From NCBI RefSeq assembly GCF_000708595.2, contig NZ_JARP01000004.1, positions 62,001 through 126,000 of the forward strand: a stretch of DNA of 64,000 bases. Reading direction: 5' to 3'. The translations under genes were made by a program, and so were the position numbers. Below, piece after piece: positions 1-9,476 of this stretch. The first letter of the stretch is position 1. Each line of letters opens with the position of its first letter. The stretch is from Flavobacterium sp. KJJ. Its GTDB lineage: Bacteria > Bacteroidota > Bacteroidia > Flavobacteriales > Flavobacteriaceae. A model generated the notes under the pieces. That model was given only the letters and a program-made list of their open reading frames with translations, searched no databases and was not told the origin of the DNA.

Positions 1-3000
1 AGTTATTAGTTCTGCTTATCAAATTCTCCTTGGCAGGATTAAAACTGGTATTTAAAGTCAAAATATTTGCTGAAGGTGTTGTTTTATAATATTTAAACTG
101 GGATGCAAATCCATTATTATAATCTTTAGTAATAGTTGTAGGCCCGCTTTTTGCACTTAATAGCTGACCTCTGCCGTTGACTAAATTTGTCTGCCAGACA
201 ACATTACTGGTAATACTGTCTAATATTTGATAATGAACACCATTAAGATATGTATTGCGTATTGTTTTACTGCTTTGTGAAGTTCCAATTTTTGCCGTTG
301 AATTTTCAAACTCTATTCGTCCTAATGCATCGTATTTATACCTCTTTATAAATATTGCATAAGGAGTAGTCTCTGTTTTTTGACTTATTCGCTTTGATGT
401 GTCATATTTATAATCAGTTATAGTGTTAGTTTTATTTTCTAAATCTTCATATTTAATCTTGATCAATAATTTATCAGAATTGTAGGTATAAGTTGTCTTT
501 GAATCTGTCTTATTTCCTTTTATTGTTTTAGTATCTAATTTACCAAGACTTGTTAAATTGTAATTTGTTATCCCGTTTGGATTCTCTTCTTTTATTAAAT
601 CCCCAAAATCATTATAACTGTATTTAAAAGTACCTGCAGAAGGATCTATAAGCTCTTTTTTCCTGCCCCATCCATCGTACAATATTTTAGTTTCTATGCC
701 TCCAAAATTAATTTTACTTAAATTGCCATTGGGAGAATAAGTGTAGTCAATAGTTGAAGAACCATCAGACATTGAAGCTATTTTTCCTATAGCATTTTTT
801 AAATATGTTTCGTTTTTTGTTCCGTCGCTTATTTTTGTTGTCAGATTAAGAGAATTATCAATGTCTGTTATTTTTCCTGTAGAGGCAACACTTTGAAATA
901 CTCTTCCGTACACATCATACTTTGTCTCATTCCATTGCGAGGGACTTGATCCAATATAAGGATCACTGACTTTTATTGTTCTGTCATAAATATCATAGAG
1001 ATATGAAATATACGAGAATGTTCCCATTATATTTTTAACTCCCGTTTTTGTTTTTCTGCCAAGATCATCAAAAGTCTCTTCCTCCACACTTCCGTCACTT
1101 CCCGATTTTGTTAGAACTGTATTCCCATTAGCATTTACATAATTAAATGTTACAGCATATCCTAGATAATCGGTTTCTTTTGTTTTTTTAAACCATGAAT
1201 CATATTCATACAAAGTAGTTTGAAGAAGAGGATTTATTGTAGATTTTAATGTCCCGTTTGCATTGTATTCAAATGATGTAGTTAATTTTTCAACATCGAT
1301 ACTTTTCTTCAAAAATCGTCCTGTAGGATCATATTCAAAACTAGTTTCTCTTGTATCAGCACCAGCTTTAAGTGTTTTTTTAATGATATTTCCAAAAGGA
1401 TCATAGAATAAATTCTCCGTAATTTCACTTGTATCAGCATCACCTTTTTTCTTTATTTCTGAAATTAAATTATTGGAATATGAATATAATTCTTCATTGC
1501 TAGAAGTGCCTCCTGAAGCTGTAACAACTTGTGATTTTCCAGTAAGACGCCCTATGTAATAAGCAGAACCATTTGTTTGATTTTCGTAAGTTATAACGCC
1601 CGTAGTAGTGTGTACGGTTTGTGCTCCTTCGATTATTTTAATTGTAGTCTGTATTGGATTGTTATACGGATCATAATTTACATAAGTTTCTGAACCCGTA
1701 TTATCTAAACCATTATAATTTTTGATAATTGTATTTTTAATTTTAAAACACTTATTTGGCAAAACATCACTTTCATAACTTAATCTTGATTTTGCTATAT
1801 ATTCAACAGGAGTATTTGGTGAATTATTAGCCTCTTCGTTTATTTTTGCAGAAAACGTACTGCCCGATTTAATCCATGAATTAGGCTTTAAAGTAATACT
1901 TTGCGTTGCCACCAAATTATCTGTTTCTGTAACAGTGTAATTATTATTTTTAATAATTACACTGTCAATTTTATTTTCTGAAACCCTTAAAGGATCGTGC
2001 ATTCCTAATACAGTATAATTTTCAATATTTACTCCTCTTAAAGTTATATCATTTTTAGAAATAGTAGAAATTATAGCATCTTCACTATCATACCAATTAG
2101 TTGTAACTGTTGATCTAAAACCTAAAAAACCTAAACCTTCAACATTAGATACCGCACCATAATATTGAAAATTCTTCTTTTTATAACTTGCAGAACTTTT
2201 TCTCTCAAGCAGACTGACAACAAAAAAGTTAGGATCATTTAGAATATCTATATTAGGATAGTTTTCCGTGTTGCGACTGTTGAAATAAACTGAATATTGT
2301 CCTTGCTTAGAACTTACATCTAAAGGTTTGTAAGAAATAGTTTCGATTACTCCATTACCAGTTGTAATTTTATTTAGCAAAACATCAAACTTGTTATACC
2401 AGACAAAATCCAGACTATTAATAGAACTTCCACTTATTATTGAGTATTTAAAATTTTTATTGGCATCGTCCAGATTTGCAAATATTGGTATAGGATATCT
2501 TTTTACTGCATTTGTTGAAGAGACATTAACGGTAGCCATAAATTTAGCTGTAGATTCTGTAAAAGACAAATTCATAGCAATCTGAAATCTCGTAGCTTGG
2601 GGAGTTCCTTTAGGTCTTGGATTTGGACCTCCGCTGTTGTCACTTTCAACTGTAAAATTTTGCTGATTTAAAATATCTGTTTTGCCATCACCAGTAAAAT
2701 CTCCAGCAATAAAAGTGTTTTCATTTAGACTCGTAGTCCAATTATTATTATTTGTTGTAATGTCATCATAGTGTTTAATCTGAGATTGATTATATTTTAT
2801 ACCTATTGTTCCATTAATTTTGTTAAAATTTATACCTGTTGACAAATAAAAATTCCAGCTGTCTTGATCAATTGCAGTGGGAATAACAAAATCAGCTTTT
2901 CCGTCACCATTATAATCTCCCATTAAAATAGGCCTGTTCAGAACAATATCTGCATCGATGTTTGGGGACTGAAATAGCTGTATAAACTGGTTATTGTCAT

Positions 3001-4732
3001 TAAGAGAATAAACTGCTACCTTTCCAATTCCAAAAATATACAAATCCGATTTTCCATCACCATTAAAATCTGCAACAACAATTCTTTCATCGTTTGTAAT
3101 TGAAATACTGCCGGATTCAGTGGCAAAACTTGTTGAAATTCTTTTATCAAAATTCAGAAACAAAGTAGTTCCTCCATCATAGTCACGCTCGTAAGTTGTA
3201 CATCCTGATGTCCAAGGGTATGTAAATGATCTTTCAACTACAACAATGTCTGTTATGCCATCACCATTAAAATCACCGCTGACAAAAGATCTCGGAATAT
3301 CATTCTCAAAATGATAAGAAATCAAGTTGGCTCCAGATTGAACTGCAGCTTTTTTGGAAGTATTTGCAACAAGATCTGGATTTTCACCCCCACATTCGTT
3401 TTGGTAGTCCAAAATGAATCTTGGAAAAGTATAGGTTTTTTGATCCTGCTGTACAATTCCATATCCATCAAAAATATAAGTAGTAAAAACTCCCTGTTGT
3501 ACTGTTGCCCAACCTTGTTTTGTTTGCAATTTAAAGCCTGAGGTATTATTTCCTTCCAAAACTGTCATAGGAAATATCTCTTCAAATGCAGCATCAAGAT
3601 TGTATTGATAACCAAGATTAATAATATCAGGCGATGCGGTAATATCGTTGTATAGCAAATATTTTTTCTTTGCATTTCCAGTTGTTAAAGGATATAATAT
3701 CACGTCTGTTTTTCCGTCACCATTAAAATCTCCAGATATATTTCCTGTTGTCTGATAATCTATATTGCCTAATCCTAAGTTAGCCGGTGTAAGGTTTACA
3801 AAACCATTATTTACTAAATTTCCGTATGTAAAAACAGTTGGGTTATAACTTTTAGAATTATCACCGCTTTTTTCTGTTATTGTAGTAAGTCTTTGATATT
3901 CTCTATAAGTTTCATCATAACCAAGAACATAATTTCGATAACCAATACCATTTGTAAGTATTTTAATCGTATTTAAAAGATTATTTCTTAAAACACTTTG
4001 TCCTCCTATATAACTCTGCTCGGGTCTTTTTCTTGGTATATATGAAAACAGAACTTCGTTAATAGGACTTGTAGTTGATAATGTGCCATATTTAATTGAT
4101 GAAATATTTACATCATTATTGGAAGAAGAATACTCATAGCTAATTCTCGCCCCTTTTGAATTTTCCCAAGTAGTTATTGACCATGCAGTTATAGATCTTG
4201 AATCAGAAGAATTTCCGTAATAAGCAATGGATCCGTCAGGATATTCAACCTTAAAATATTGAGGGCCGTAATTAGCTCCGCTGGAATGAACTCCATAAGA
4301 AGTTATTCTTAGGTTTGAAAAATTTTCTGTTTCATACACTGTTTCATTTGCGCCATAAGTCCCTGTTTTTACTATTAGTCGCATTCCGTCAAGAGCAAAT
4401 CTATCCAGTGAATCGAAATCTACTGGATCTACAGTACCATCATGGTATCTTGTCGATGCAACTCGTGTAATTCCTGATACGCCTGTTATGTTCCATCCAA
4501 AACCTGCAATTCCGTTTCCGCCTTGACTGTTATACTGCAGTCCAATGTTCGGTTCGACTCCATTTATTCCCGATGGCACAGCAATTGGAACAGTATAGTT
4601 TGAGGCTCCAGATAAGGAAACAGATAATTGACCGTCTGTAATTCCTACTTCAGTTGAAGAACCTGTAAGAGTTTGTGCATTAACAAATAAACTTAATGAA
4701 AAAAAAACAAGTAAAAAGTAAAGCTTGCTCAT
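1..4732 (-). CDS. SpvB / FG-GAP / RHS-repeat giant secreted protein (3' end beyond window)
   Basis: An open frame runs from an ATG at 4732 to the left edge without a stop, about 1577 residues, so the C-terminus is missing from this window. It opens with a Sec signal peptide ending VNAQ. An SpvB-type N-domain follows, with motifs such as LQYNSQGGNGIAGFGW. FG-GAP/VCBS-like calcium-loop repeats (GDGKTD, DFNGDG, DYNGDGKADF, DFTGDGKTD) lie around residues 335-690. From about residue 1000 there are many RHS/YD units (YDPTGRF, YDALGRI, YDGWGRKK). Such proteins form large beta-shell cocoons, and many carry a variable, often toxic C-terminus, which would lie off-window. The start is 4 bp past the stop of the small T9SS protein, so the two are probably co-transcribed. 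Exported by Sec; further T9SS export is inferred only. Confidence 0.9.
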   Translation of the reverse strand, partial: MSKLYFLLVFFSLSLFVNAQTLTGSSTEVGITDGQLSVSLSGASNYTVPIAVPSGINGVEPNIGLQYNSQGGNGIAGFGWNITGVSGITRVASTRYHDGTVDPVDFDSLDRFALDGMRLIVKTGTYGANETVYETENFSNLRITSYGVHSSGANYGPQYFKVEYPDGSIAYYGNSSDSRSITAWSITTWENSKGARISYEYSSSNNDVNISSIKYGTLSTTSPINEVLFSYIPRKRPEQSYIGGQSVLRNNLLNTIKILTNGIGYRNYVLGYDETYREYQRLTTITEKSGDNSKSYNPTVFTYGNLVNNGFVNLTPANLGLGNIDYQTTGNISGDFNGDGKTDVILYPLTTGNAKKKYLLYNDITASPDIINLGYQYNLDAAFEEIFPMTVLEGNNTSGFKLQTKQGWATVQQGVFTTYIFDGYGIVQQDQKTYTFPRFILDYQNECGGENPDLVANTSKKAAVQSGANLISYHFENDIPRSFVSGDFNGDGITDIVVVERSFTYPWTSGCTTYERDYDGGTTLFLNFDKRISTSFATESGSISITNDERIVVADFNGDGKSDLYIFGIGKVAVYSLNDNNQFIQLFQSPNIDADIVLNRPILMGDYNGDGKADFVIPTAIDQDSWNFYLSTGINFNKINGTIGIKYNQSQIKHYDDITTNNNNWTTSLNENTFIAGDFTGDGKTDILNQQNFTVESDNSGGPNPRPKGTPQATRFQIAMNLSFTESTAKFMATVNVSSTNAVKRYPIPIFANLDDANKNFKYSIISGSSINSLDFVWYNKFDVLLNKITTGNGVIETISYKPLDVSSKQGQYSVYFNSRNTENYPNIDILNDPNFFVVSLLERKSSASYKKKNFQYYGAVSNVEGLGFLGFRSTVTTNWYDSEDAIISTISKNDITLRGVNIENYTVLGMHDPLRVSENKIDSVIIKNNNYTVTETDNLVATQSITLKPNSWIKSGSTFSAKINEEANNSPNTPVEYIAKSRLSYESDVLPNKCFKIKNTIIKNYNGLDNTGSETYVNYDPYNNPIQTTIKIIEGAQTVHTTTGVITYENQTNGSAYYIGRLTGKSQVVTASGGTSSNEELYSYSNNLISEIKKKGDADTSEITENLFYDPFGNIIKKTLKAGADTRETSFEYDPTGRFLKKSIDVEKLTTSFEYNANGTLKSTINPLLQTTLYEYDSWFKKTKETDYLGYAVTFNYVNANGNTVLTKSGSDGSVEEETFDDLGRKTKTGVKNIMGTFSYISYLYDIYDRTIKVSDPYIGSSPSQWNETKYDVYGRVFQSVASTGKITDIDNSLNLTTKISDGTKNETYLKNAIGKIASMSDGSSTIDYTYSPNGNLSKINFGGIETKILYDGWGRKKELIDPSAGTFKYSYNDFGDLIKEENPNGITNYNLTSLGKLDTKTIKGNKTDSKTTYTYNSDKLLIKIKYEDLENKTNTITDYKYDTSKRISQKTETTPYAIFIKRYKYDALGRIEFENSTAKIGTSQSSKTIRNTYLNGVHYQILDSITSNVVWQTNLVNGRGQLLSAKSGPTTITKDYNNGFASQFKYYKTTPSANILTLNTSFNPAKENLISRTNN

Positions 4733-4736
4733 GATA

Positions 4737-5192
4737 TTATTGCTTAATGATTTTAATAGATTTTTGGTCTCCGTTACTGTAATAGAGCATAACGGCATAA
4801 ACTCCAGTTGGATAATCCTGAAAAGGAATATTCTGGCTTTGATTATTTGACGATGGCTGATACGATCGTAAAAGCTGTCCGCTTACATTAAAAACCTGAA
4901 TCGAGCTTACATAATTATTCTCTTTAAGTTCCCACTTTATATAGAGTTCTTCTTTTACCGGATTAGGATAATACGAAATAACATCTTGCTCTGAAAATTT
5001 AAGAAGATCAGCATCTGTTAAGGCATCTATTTCTTTAACCCCTTTTGCTGGTTTTGTCGAAGGGATACAGCCCGTAAGACATAATTCTCTTAGAATTTGG
5101 TTTCCAGCGGCATCGTAATTAAAAGTAATTTTCTGTTGGGCATGTGTAAAAACACAGATTCCTAACAGTATTAGAGTAGTTATTTTTTTCAT
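4737..5192 (-). CDS. Small T9SS type A sorting-domain protein with one YD-like unit
   Basis: 151 residues. The signal peptide ends around FTHAQ. A short segment, FNYDAAGNQILRELC, resembles a single RHS/YD repeat. A two-Cys stretch (CLTGC) follows, then a C-terminal type A sorting domain beginning YYPNPVKEELYIKWE and ending IKIIKQ. The sorting domain directs outer-membrane export and attachment through the type IX secretion system. Almost nothing else is present, so the protein is nearly a signal peptide, one YD unit and a sorting tag. It sits 4 bp upstream of the RHS gene and 12 bp downstream of a fibre-like gene. It may be a partner or docking piece of the RHS protein; that role is inference. 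Confidence 0.85.
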   Translation of the reverse strand: MKKITTLILLGICVFTHAQQKITFNYDAAGNQILRELCLTGCIPSTKPAKGVKEIDALTDADLLKFSEQDVISYYPNPVKEELYIKWELKENNYVSSIQVFNVSGQLLRSYQPSSNNQSQNIPFQDYPTGVYAVMLYYSNGDQKSIKIIKQ

Positions 5193-5204
5193 ATAAAATA
5201 GATA

Positions 5205-6191
5205 TTATTTGGTTTCAAGAACCTGCAGTCTTGCGGCCAATTCTTCGATAATTTTAGTGAGCTTTTCAGTGTTTTTCTGCTGTTGAATTGTATAAAGAGT
5301 CAACTCTTCAATTTTCTGGAGCAGCTTAGCATTCATTTCTCCCAGATTAATTCCATTTTTTAAAACCTCTTCCTGGCTAGGAATATTTTCTAAATGTCCT
5401 TTTTCAGTAATATGCTTTTCAACTTCTTCTAACGTTGGCAGAGTATATTCTTTTTTAAAGACATAATCTGGCCAGCCAATCATATCTACTTTTACTTCTT
5501 TGGAGTGGATTGTGCCGTTTACAGCTAGTTTTGAATCTGGGGTCGCGGTTCCGATACCTACATTACCATCATTTGCAACAATGGCGTTGTTGTAAAGCTG
5601 AAATTCAGGACGTCCGGAATTTGATGCAGAAAGTATTAAAACTTGTTCTTGATTATCAATATGATTTGAAACTGTAAAATCTAAATCAATTGCATTTCCC
5701 CTATCCATTGTTTTAAATCGCCATCTGTATCTATCAGGATAATCTGCTGCTAGAATAATGTTAGTTGTTTCGCCATTGTTCCCATAAATGTGGAGCTTAG
5801 CTTCTGGAGCGGTAATTCCAATTCCGACATTTCCATTTATAGTCTGGTTTCCGGTGAAATTATTTATTCCTCGTATTGCCAATTCATTCCAAGAGTTCCA
5901 AGTATTCGTATCTCCGTTTTTTGTCCTATACGATATATGATTGCCTCCGCTTGGCCCATAATCTGAACTTATTTGGGTGTCATAATCATTAGTAGTAAAA
6001 CCGCCATAACTTATAAGCGATCCATTCCATGGTGTTCCGGATGATGCATATGCAAAAGTGTAGCCTGCTTTAAAAGTGTCCGCTGTTCCTGGGTTTCCTA
6101 TACTTGAGGTTGGATTTAAACTTTGCGCCATCAAATTAATGTTATTAAACAGCACTAATATTATTGTAAGCAATATCGATTTCTTTAGCAT
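5205..6191 (-). CDS. Fibre-like protein with pyocin-knob-like N-domain and shared C-terminal module
   Basis: 328 residues with a signal peptide (to about LMAQ). Residues about 30-110 are rich in Gly/Asn/Trp (GYTFAYASSGTPWNGSL, SWNELAIRG) and resemble pyocin-knob domains of tail-fibre proteins. Two GNVGIGT.TPD/EAKL motifs follow. From about residue 225 comes a module nearly identical to its two upstream neighbours: NGTIHSKEVKVD, YTLPTLEEVEKHI, GHLENIPSQEEV, NGINLGEMNAKLLQKIEEL, then a predicted coiled coil. This layout (knob, beta repeats, terminal coiled coil) suggests a trimeric extracellular fibre. It has no T9SS sorting domain. Its biochemical function is unknown. Confidence 0.85.
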   Translation of the reverse strand: MLKKSILLTIILVLFNNINLMAQSLNPTSSIGNPGTADTFKAGYTFAYASSGTPWNGSLISYGGFTTNDYDTQISSDYGPSGGNHISYRTKNGDTNTWNSWNELAIRGINNFTGNQTINGNVGIGITAPEAKLHIYGNNGETTNIILAADYPDRYRWRFKTMDRGNAIDLDFTVSNHIDNQEQVLILSASNSGRPEFQLYNNAIVANDGNVGIGTATPDSKLAVNGTIHSKEVKVDMIGWPDYVFKKEYTLPTLEEVEKHITEKGHLENIPSQEEVLKNGINLGEMNAKLLQKIEELTLYTIQQQKNTEKLTKIIEELAARLQVLETK

Positions 6192-6203
6192 TTTTTATGA
6201 TTT

Positions 6204-7127
6204 TTAGTTAGCTTCAACTTTTTTTAATCGACTTTCTAAATCGATGATTTTTTTGTTTTGTTCAACCACATAAAGTGTTAATTCCTCAATTTTCTGAAGC
6301 AGTTTAGCATTCATTTCTCCCAAATTAATCCCATTTTTCAATACTTCTTCTTCACTTGGAATATTTTCTAAATGACCTTTTTCAGCAATATGTTTTTCAA
6401 CTTCTTCTAAAGTAGGCAGTGTGTATAGTTTTTTAAAGACGTAATCTGACCAGCCTGTTAAATCGACTTTTACTTCTTTCGAATGGATTGTGCCGTTTAC
6501 CGCTAGTTTTGCATCTGGAGTTGTTGTACCTACTCCAACATCTCCTGTAATTCCAATTGTTAATGCTGTGATTGGAGTAGAACCGTTATAACTTGTGTTA
6601 AATGTATAGCCATGATATGAAGACAAAATCATTTTATCGCCAAATGGCACATTGATTTTTGAAAAATTACCAGCTACCCCAAAATATAAAACAGGATTAT
6701 CCCCGGTAGTATATCCACCTGAAGATCCAGAAATAAATAAATTTTGCTTAATCCTTGCATCACCATTCACTGATAATTTTGCATCAGGATTTGTTGTACC
6801 TATACCTACATTACCATATTGTGGATTTATTATTGTATTATTACCCAACTCATTTATATAAAGAGGCAATGACGCATGTGATTGTATCCAGCTATAATTA
6901 AAATTACCACCTATTTTTAAATTAGTTCCTCCAATTGTCTCAATAGTTAATCCTCCAATGCCAGACTGATCATCAGGAACCCTAAACCTACCTGCACCTA
7001 TAACGTCTAATTTAACCAGCGGATCTAAAGTACCTAAACCAACGTTACCATTTGGATCAAATTTATTTTGTCCAAAATTGACATAGCCATTAAGCAGTAT
7101 AAATAGTAATATAATTTTTTTCATCAT
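6204..7127 (-). CDS. Fibre-like protein with GNVGIGT repeats and shared C-terminal module
   Basis: 307 residues, signal peptide to about NFGQ; the first two codons are both Met, so the start could be 7124. Three G(N/D)VG(I/L/V)GT-type motifs (GNVGLGTLDP, GNVGIGTTNPDAKL, GDVGVGTTTPDAKL) are spaced through the Gly/Asn-rich body. The last ~100 residues repeat the module of the neighbouring genes (NGTIHSKEVKVDLTGW, GHLENIPSEEEV, GINLGEMNAKLLQKIEEL), followed by a charged coiled coil. The gap to the downstream paralogue is 12 bp and to the upstream one 25 bp, all on one strand, so this is one operon. An extracellular trimeric fibre or adhesin is inferred from architecture only. Confidence 0.85.
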   Translation of the reverse strand: MMKKIILLFILLNGYVNFGQNKFDPNGNVGLGTLDPLVKLDVIGAGRFRVPDDQSGIGGLTIETIGGTNLKIGGNFNYSWIQSHASLPLYINELGNNTIINPQYGNVGIGTTNPDAKLSVNGDARIKQNLFISGSSGGYTTGDNPVLYFGVAGNFSKINVPFGDKMILSSYHGYTFNTSYNGSTPITALTIGITGDVGVGTTTPDAKLAVNGTIHSKEVKVDLTGWSDYVFKKLYTLPTLEEVEKHIAEKGHLENIPSEEEVLKNGINLGEMNAKLLQKIEELTLYVVEQNKKIIDLESRLKKVEAN

Positions 7128-7152
7128 TAATATTTTTATAAATATATTTTAA

Positions 7153-8193
7153 TTAATGTGTTAATAAATCAAACCTGTTTTTCAAATCTTTATTCTCTTT
7201 TTCAATCTTATTCATTCGATTATTTTGTTCAATCATATATAAAGTTAACTCCTCAATTTTTTGCAAAAGCTTAGCATTCATTTCTCCCAGATTAATTCCA
7301 TTTTTTAAAACTTCTTCCTGGCTAGGAATATTTTCTAAATGTCCTTTCTCTGCAATATGTTTTTCGACTTCTTCTAACGTTGGCAGAGTATATTCTTTTT
7401 TGAAGACGTAATCTGGCCAGCCTGTTAAATCTACTTTTACTTCTTTGGAATGGATTGTGCCGTTGACTGCTAGTTTAGAATCTGGTGTTGTAGTGCCAAT
7501 GCCAATATTTCCCTCTGAGTTTATTCTCATTTTTGGAACTCCATTAATCTGAAATTCTTGAAACTTATTTGCATCATAATAATTTTCACCTGAACCGACA
7601 TTATCTATTAATATATAGCCATTAACTCCAACTGATTTAAATGAAGTTGTTCCAGCTATTGTATTGATTGATTCCAGCTTTGAAGTTGGGTTTGTTGTTC
7701 CAATACCAACATTACCCAAATATGGCTGCAATACTATTGGTTTTCCTAACATATCATATATCAAAAAAGAATTTGCAACCCCAGAACACCTTAAATAAGC
7801 ATTGTTAGCATCAGAACCCAATTCACTATAATAAGAAGAATTAGTTTCTCTAAATCTCGTACTACCAATAACATCTAATTTACTTAAAGGATTTGATGTT
7901 CCAATTCCTACATTTCCCAAATATGGTTGCATTACTATTGGCTTTCCTGATGTATCATATATCAAAAAAGAATTTGCAACTCCAGAGCTCCTTAAATAAG
8001 CATTGTTCGCATCAGAACTTAATTCGCTATAATAAGAAGAATTAGTTTCTCTAAATCTCGTACTACCAATAACATCTAATTTACTTAAAGGATTTTCTGT
8101 TCCAATACCAACATTTCCTGAAGGCATAGGGAAAATATTTTGGGCAAAATTAATTTGGATCGTGAATAAGGCAAATAATGCTATTTTTTTCAT
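7153..8193 (-). CDS. Fibre-like protein with a 67-residue tandem duplication and shared C-terminal module
   Basis: 346 residues; the signal peptide ends near INFAQ. Residues about 27-160 are two near-identical 67-residue units beginning GNVGIGT.NPLSKLDVIGS and ending IV(M/L)QPYL. The underlying DNA repeats with an exact 201-bp period. Two more GN(V/I)GIGTT.P units follow, then the conserved module (EVKVDLTGWPDYVFKKEY, TLPTLEEVEKHIAEKGHL, NGINLGEMNAKLLQKIEEL) and a C-terminal coiled coil. It lies between paralogues in the same operon. Repeat copy number may vary between strains. No catalytic motif is visible. Confidence 0.85.
   Translation of the reverse strand: MKKIALFALFTIQINFAQNIFPMPSGNVGIGTENPLSKLDVIGSTRFRETNSSYYSELSSDANNAYLRSSGVANSFLIYDTSGKPIVMQPYLGNVGIGTSNPLSKLDVIGSTRFRETNSSYYSELGSDANNAYLRCSGVANSFLIYDMLGKPIVLQPYLGNVGIGTTNPTSKLESINTIAGTTSFKSVGVNGYILIDNVGSGENYYDANKFQEFQINGVPKMRINSEGNIGIGTTTPDSKLAVNGTIHSKEVKVDLTGWPDYVFKKEYTLPTLEEVEKHIAEKGHLENIPSQEEVLKNGINLGEMNAKLLQKIEELTLYMIEQNNRMNKIEKENKDLKNRFDLLTH
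7715..8116. repeat. Two-copy 201-bp in-frame tandem repeat inside a fibre gene
   Basis: Units at 7715-7915 and 7916-8116 share almost the whole sequence with a period of exactly 201 bp, that is 67 codons. Only scattered substitutions separate them, so the duplication is recent or maintained by recombination. It keeps the reading frame and adds one beta-repeat unit to the encoded protein. Confidence 0.85.
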
Positions 8194-8225
8194 GTTTATT
8201 TACTTTCAATTTTTTTTAATCGTTC

Positions 8226-9065
8226 TTATAAATCTTTCTGATTTATTTTAAGATATTCATTTTCTTTTTTCATTTCAATCATATAGAGCGTCAATTCCTC
8301 TATTTTCTGCAAAAGTTTGATGTTCATTTCAGATAAATTAATTCCATCTTTCTGCATTTCATGAGCAGATGCAATTTCAGGTAAATGCTTGTTTTCTGTA
8401 ATGTATTTTTCAACAGAATTTAAAGAAGGCAAATCGTAATTATTTTCGAAAACAAAATCGGCTCCAGCATCTACGGTTACTTTTACTTCACGGGAATTGA
8501 TGTTTCCGGATACTGTTAATAATGAAGTAGGATTTGCGGTTCCTATACCTACATAGCCGTTTCCTTTTATAATAAAAGAAGTTCCATTTCCTCCTATATC
8601 TCGTACTCTGAAAAAACTGCTTCTGGCAGCGTTTTCTGACGTACCAAAAGATTGTACATCTATCGTAAGGGCATTAATTAATTCCTGACTTCCAGGAAAA
8701 TTTAATATAAGCTGAGATGCATTAAGAACTTTTGCTGTAAAATCAGTAGTTGAGTTATTTAGATTTCCTGAATGCCAAATTCTACTCCATCCTTGCCAGC
8801 TGTTAGACCATCTTCCAAAGTATAATTCATTTGTTCCTACACCGTTAACTAAGCTTGCATAATTATTAACATCAAAACCGAAATTTATCCCTTGATAATA
8901 ATTTGATCCTAAAGTATTGTTAGTAGGCGTGACAGATATCCATTGTCCGTTTACACCTGAAAAAGATTGTAGGTTTGTTTCCATATTTCGTAATGGAAAG
9001 TAAGATTGGCCTTTTGCTGATAGAGCAAATAGTATGATTAAAATTAAGATTGATTTTCTTTTCAT
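8226..9065 (-). CDS. Fibre-like protein, first gene of the operon, divergent copy of the shared module
   Basis: 279 residues with a signal peptide (to about SAKGQ). Residues about 25-120 form a Trp/Asn/Gly-rich domain (FSGVNGQWISVTP, YFGRWSNSWQGWSRIWHSG) resembling pyocin-knob domains. One GYVGIGTANPTSLL motif follows. The C-terminal module is recognisably homologous to the next three genes but clearly diverged (NINSREVKVTVDAGADFVF, NKHLPEIASAHEM, GINLSEMNIKLLQKIEELTL), ending in a coiled coil. It is the most upstream gene of the minus-strand run, so the operon promoter should lie in 9066-9476. Confidence 0.85.
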   Translation of the reverse strand: MKRKSILILIILFALSAKGQSYFPLRNMETNLQSFSGVNGQWISVTPTNNTLGSNYYQGINFGFDVNNYASLVNGVGTNELYFGRWSNSWQGWSRIWHSGNLNNSTTDFTAKVLNASQLILNFPGSQELINALTIDVQSFGTSENAARSSFFRVRDIGGNGTSFIIKGNGYVGIGTANPTSLLTVSGNINSREVKVTVDAGADFVFENNYDLPSLNSVEKYITENKHLPEIASAHEMQKDGINLSEMNIKLLQKIEELTLYMIEMKKENEYLKINQKDL

Positions 9066-9476
9066 TTTATACTGAATGTATTGGTGAGTCTAAAAAAGCT
9101 GTCAAAAGCAATTTTTTCCAACTGTTAAAACTTCGTTAATTAAAAACGCTCAAATAAACAAAATCACTCAGAATATATTTTACGGGTTTCCACATTTTGA
9201 ATGAAATTATATTTATATTCCATTATTTTATTGTAAAAACACATAAGAAGTGCCATATGCAAGCAAATTGGGAGTCTATAAACTCCTTAATTGCAAAAAG
9301 TGTTTATGATAGAAAAATGAGGAAATGCTTTATAGCTGAAAATATTGTAGAATATTTAATCTATTAATGTATTCGCAATAGTATGAAAGCATTTAATCTA
9401 CATGAAATAATTTTAGAATTAAAATCTGTAAGAAGCATGAATACCTACATTACAAAAAAAATATACACATAATTTT
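9066..9476. other. Intergenic region upstream of the fibre/RHS operon
   Basis: About 410 bp of AT-rich DNA lie between the stop of the FAD protein gene and the start of the first fibre gene, both on the minus strand. It should hold the operon promoter, but I found no convincing TAnnTTTG element on the minus strand. A near-palindrome GGAGTCTATAAACTCC lies around 9271-9286. No open frame of note was seen. Confidence 0.4.
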
